DNA of 64,000 nucleotides from Muribaculaceae bacterium Isolate-037 (Harlan) (GTDB lineage Bacteria > Bacteroidota > Bacteroidia > Bacteroidales > Muribaculaceae): positions 1 to 64,000 of the forward strand of contig RIAZ01000008.1 of the NCBI GenBank assembly GCA_003762615.1. Reading direction: 5' to 3'. Shown here one piece after another: positions 63,301 through 64,000 of this stretch. Made by a program: the position numbers and the translations under genes. Under the pieces are notes generated by a model. It searched no databases. It had not been told where the DNA came from and was given only the letters and a program-made list of their open reading frames with translations. Numbering within the stretch: the stretch's first letter is position 1; each line of letters starts with the position of its first letter.

Positions 63301-63324
63301 AATCGCCGCAAATTTGCGGCGATT
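63301..63324. terminator. Palindromic terminator of the DUF3108-like gene
   Basis: A perfect 24-nt palindrome (arms AATCGCCGCAAA/TTTGCGGCGATT) 25 bp after the stop of the DUF3108-like gene (minus strand), with A-rich DNA beyond it that reads as a T run on the minus strand. Confidence 0.7.
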
Positions 63325-63349
63325 ATGATGATTATGACGAGCATGCGAA

Positions 63350-64000
63350 TTATGGATTATAAATCATCTGGACGTGTCCGATAGGTAGGTTCGCGCTAAT
63401 AAGCAACGGGATACGGTCGTTGACTCCTATCTCGGCATTTATCTGATAACCGCTCATCACCCCACGGTAGCTGTATTCAAACTGGATGTTGTAGGAGGGA
63501 TAGGTCATCCCCTCTATCTTATATTGCGATTTCCCTTTGTAGGTGACCACTACCTTCTCCGGATTACTCCCTTCCACGGCTATAGGAATGGTCAATGTGC
63601 TTCCCGGTTTCATGCTCTCGAAATCTATCTCATGAGAATAATAGAACATCCCGAGCATATCCCCCATTATATGAATCGCCTCCATCGTGTTGGCACTCGC
63701 ATCAAGCTCTCCACCACCCTTGATATTCTTATAGTTCGCAGGATCTGACGGCACAAAATTTCCGGAACGATATTCCGTCACTTTCGGCTTCAGATACCAT
63801 CCGTTCTCGTAGGTCACTGTCTCCTTACTCAATCCCGAAGTGGGGCTCATTATGGTATGCAGCGTGTCGGAGATACAGAACACTCTCCCTTCCCACGGTA
63901 TGCTGTTGCCGTCAATTGTAGCATTAAACCGATTGTCGCGGCATTCCATAGTAACCACACCATGACCTATCATCACGTCTACCATTCCCCAATGGTAATG
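63350..64000 (-). CDS. DUF3108-like protein, 5' end outside the window
   Basis: The frame is open to the window edge, and the five codons before the first internal ATG (63985) read HYHWG, matching the usual DUF3108 start of the type YxVxWG followed by a Gly-rich hairpin. The gene therefore begins beyond 64000. The 216 visible residues include VTYENGWYLKPKVTEYRSG, the conserved MEAIHIMGDMLGMFYYSHEIDFESM segment and PSYNIQFEYSYRGVMSGYQ. DUF3108 proteins are periplasmic or outer-membrane-associated with lipoprotein-localisation-like folds; the function is unknown. A palindrome follows. Confidence 0.75.
   Translation of the reverse strand, partial: HYHWGMVDVMIGHGVVTMECRDNRFNATIDGNSIPWEGRVFCISDTLHTIMSPTSGLSKETVTYENGWYLKPKVTEYRSGNFVPSDPANYKNIKGGGELDASANTMEAIHIMGDMLGMFYYSHEIDFESMKPGSTLTIPIAVEGSNPEKVVVTYKGKSQYKIEGMTYPSYNIQFEYSYRGVMSGYQINAEIGVNDRIPLLISANLPIGHVQMIYNP

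Overview
The window looks like chromosomal DNA from a gut Bacteroidales bacterium, most likely Muribaculaceae (inference). The support is four SusC/SusD outer-membrane pairs, a hybrid two-component regulator, Bacteroidales-type promoters (a TAnnTTTG -7 box, sometimes with TTTG upstream) and a secreted protease with a C-terminal sorting domain of the type IX secretion kind. No rRNA, tRNA or CRISPR array was found.

Region 1 (1-20645) is the most unusual part. Three SusC/SusD operons (A, minus strand; B and C, plus strand) surround a tyrosine recombinase gene and an IS110-family element. None of the three has a carbohydrate-active enzyme, ECF sigma factor or hybrid sensor beside it. The start regions of susC-A and susC-B are near-perfect 82-bp inverted repeats (6046-6127 and 9464-9545, one mismatch) covering leader, start codon and first signal-peptide codons. 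Outside the repeats the DNA diverges even where the protein is conserved. A 55-bp copy of the same sequence begins susC-C in direct orientation with B. The 3.4-kb segment between A and B carries the recombinase and a promoter that now points at operon A. The simplest reading is a phase-variable switch or shufflon of nutrient receptors: A on, B off, C under its own promoter, with A x C inversion and B x C deletion also possible. Related SusC/SusD switching is known in Bacteroides fragilis; this arrangement, with an IS110 element and a candidate bridge RNA inside the invertible segment, is a specific new case to test.

Region 2 (20646-26737) holds a C10-family cysteine protease, a C-terminally truncated AAA-ATPase-like gene, a compact GNAT toxin-antitoxin pair flanked by 29-bp direct repeats that also carry promoter sequence, an SGNH hydrolase and an array of hairpin repeats.

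Region 3 (26738-50506) is a xyloglucan utilisation locus. The minus strand carries a hybrid two-component system regulator and then GH31 alpha-xylosidase, GH2 beta-galactosidase and GH3 beta-glucosidase genes. The plus strand carries SusC, SusD, a surface glycan-binding lipoprotein, a GH5 endo-xyloglucanase with two BACON domains and a GH95 alpha-L-fucosidase. Together these would cut fucogalactoxyloglucan at the surface, import the oligosaccharides and strip fucose, galactose, xylose and glucose in the periplasm.

Region 4 (50493-54371) is housekeeping: a two-helix potassium channel, a small lipoprotein, LuxS, a Bcr/CflA-type exporter and a Nudix hydrolase.

Region 5 (54372-61761) is a complete D-glucuronate catabolic operon: KDG kinase, KDPG aldolase, hexuronate transporter, uronate isomerase, mannonate dehydratase and an SDR likely to be the fructuronate reductase. 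A 10-unit, 9-bp-period repeat precedes the last gene. The window ends with an NlpE-like lipoprotein, a SIMPL-domain protein and the 3' part of a DUF3108-like gene that runs off the edge.
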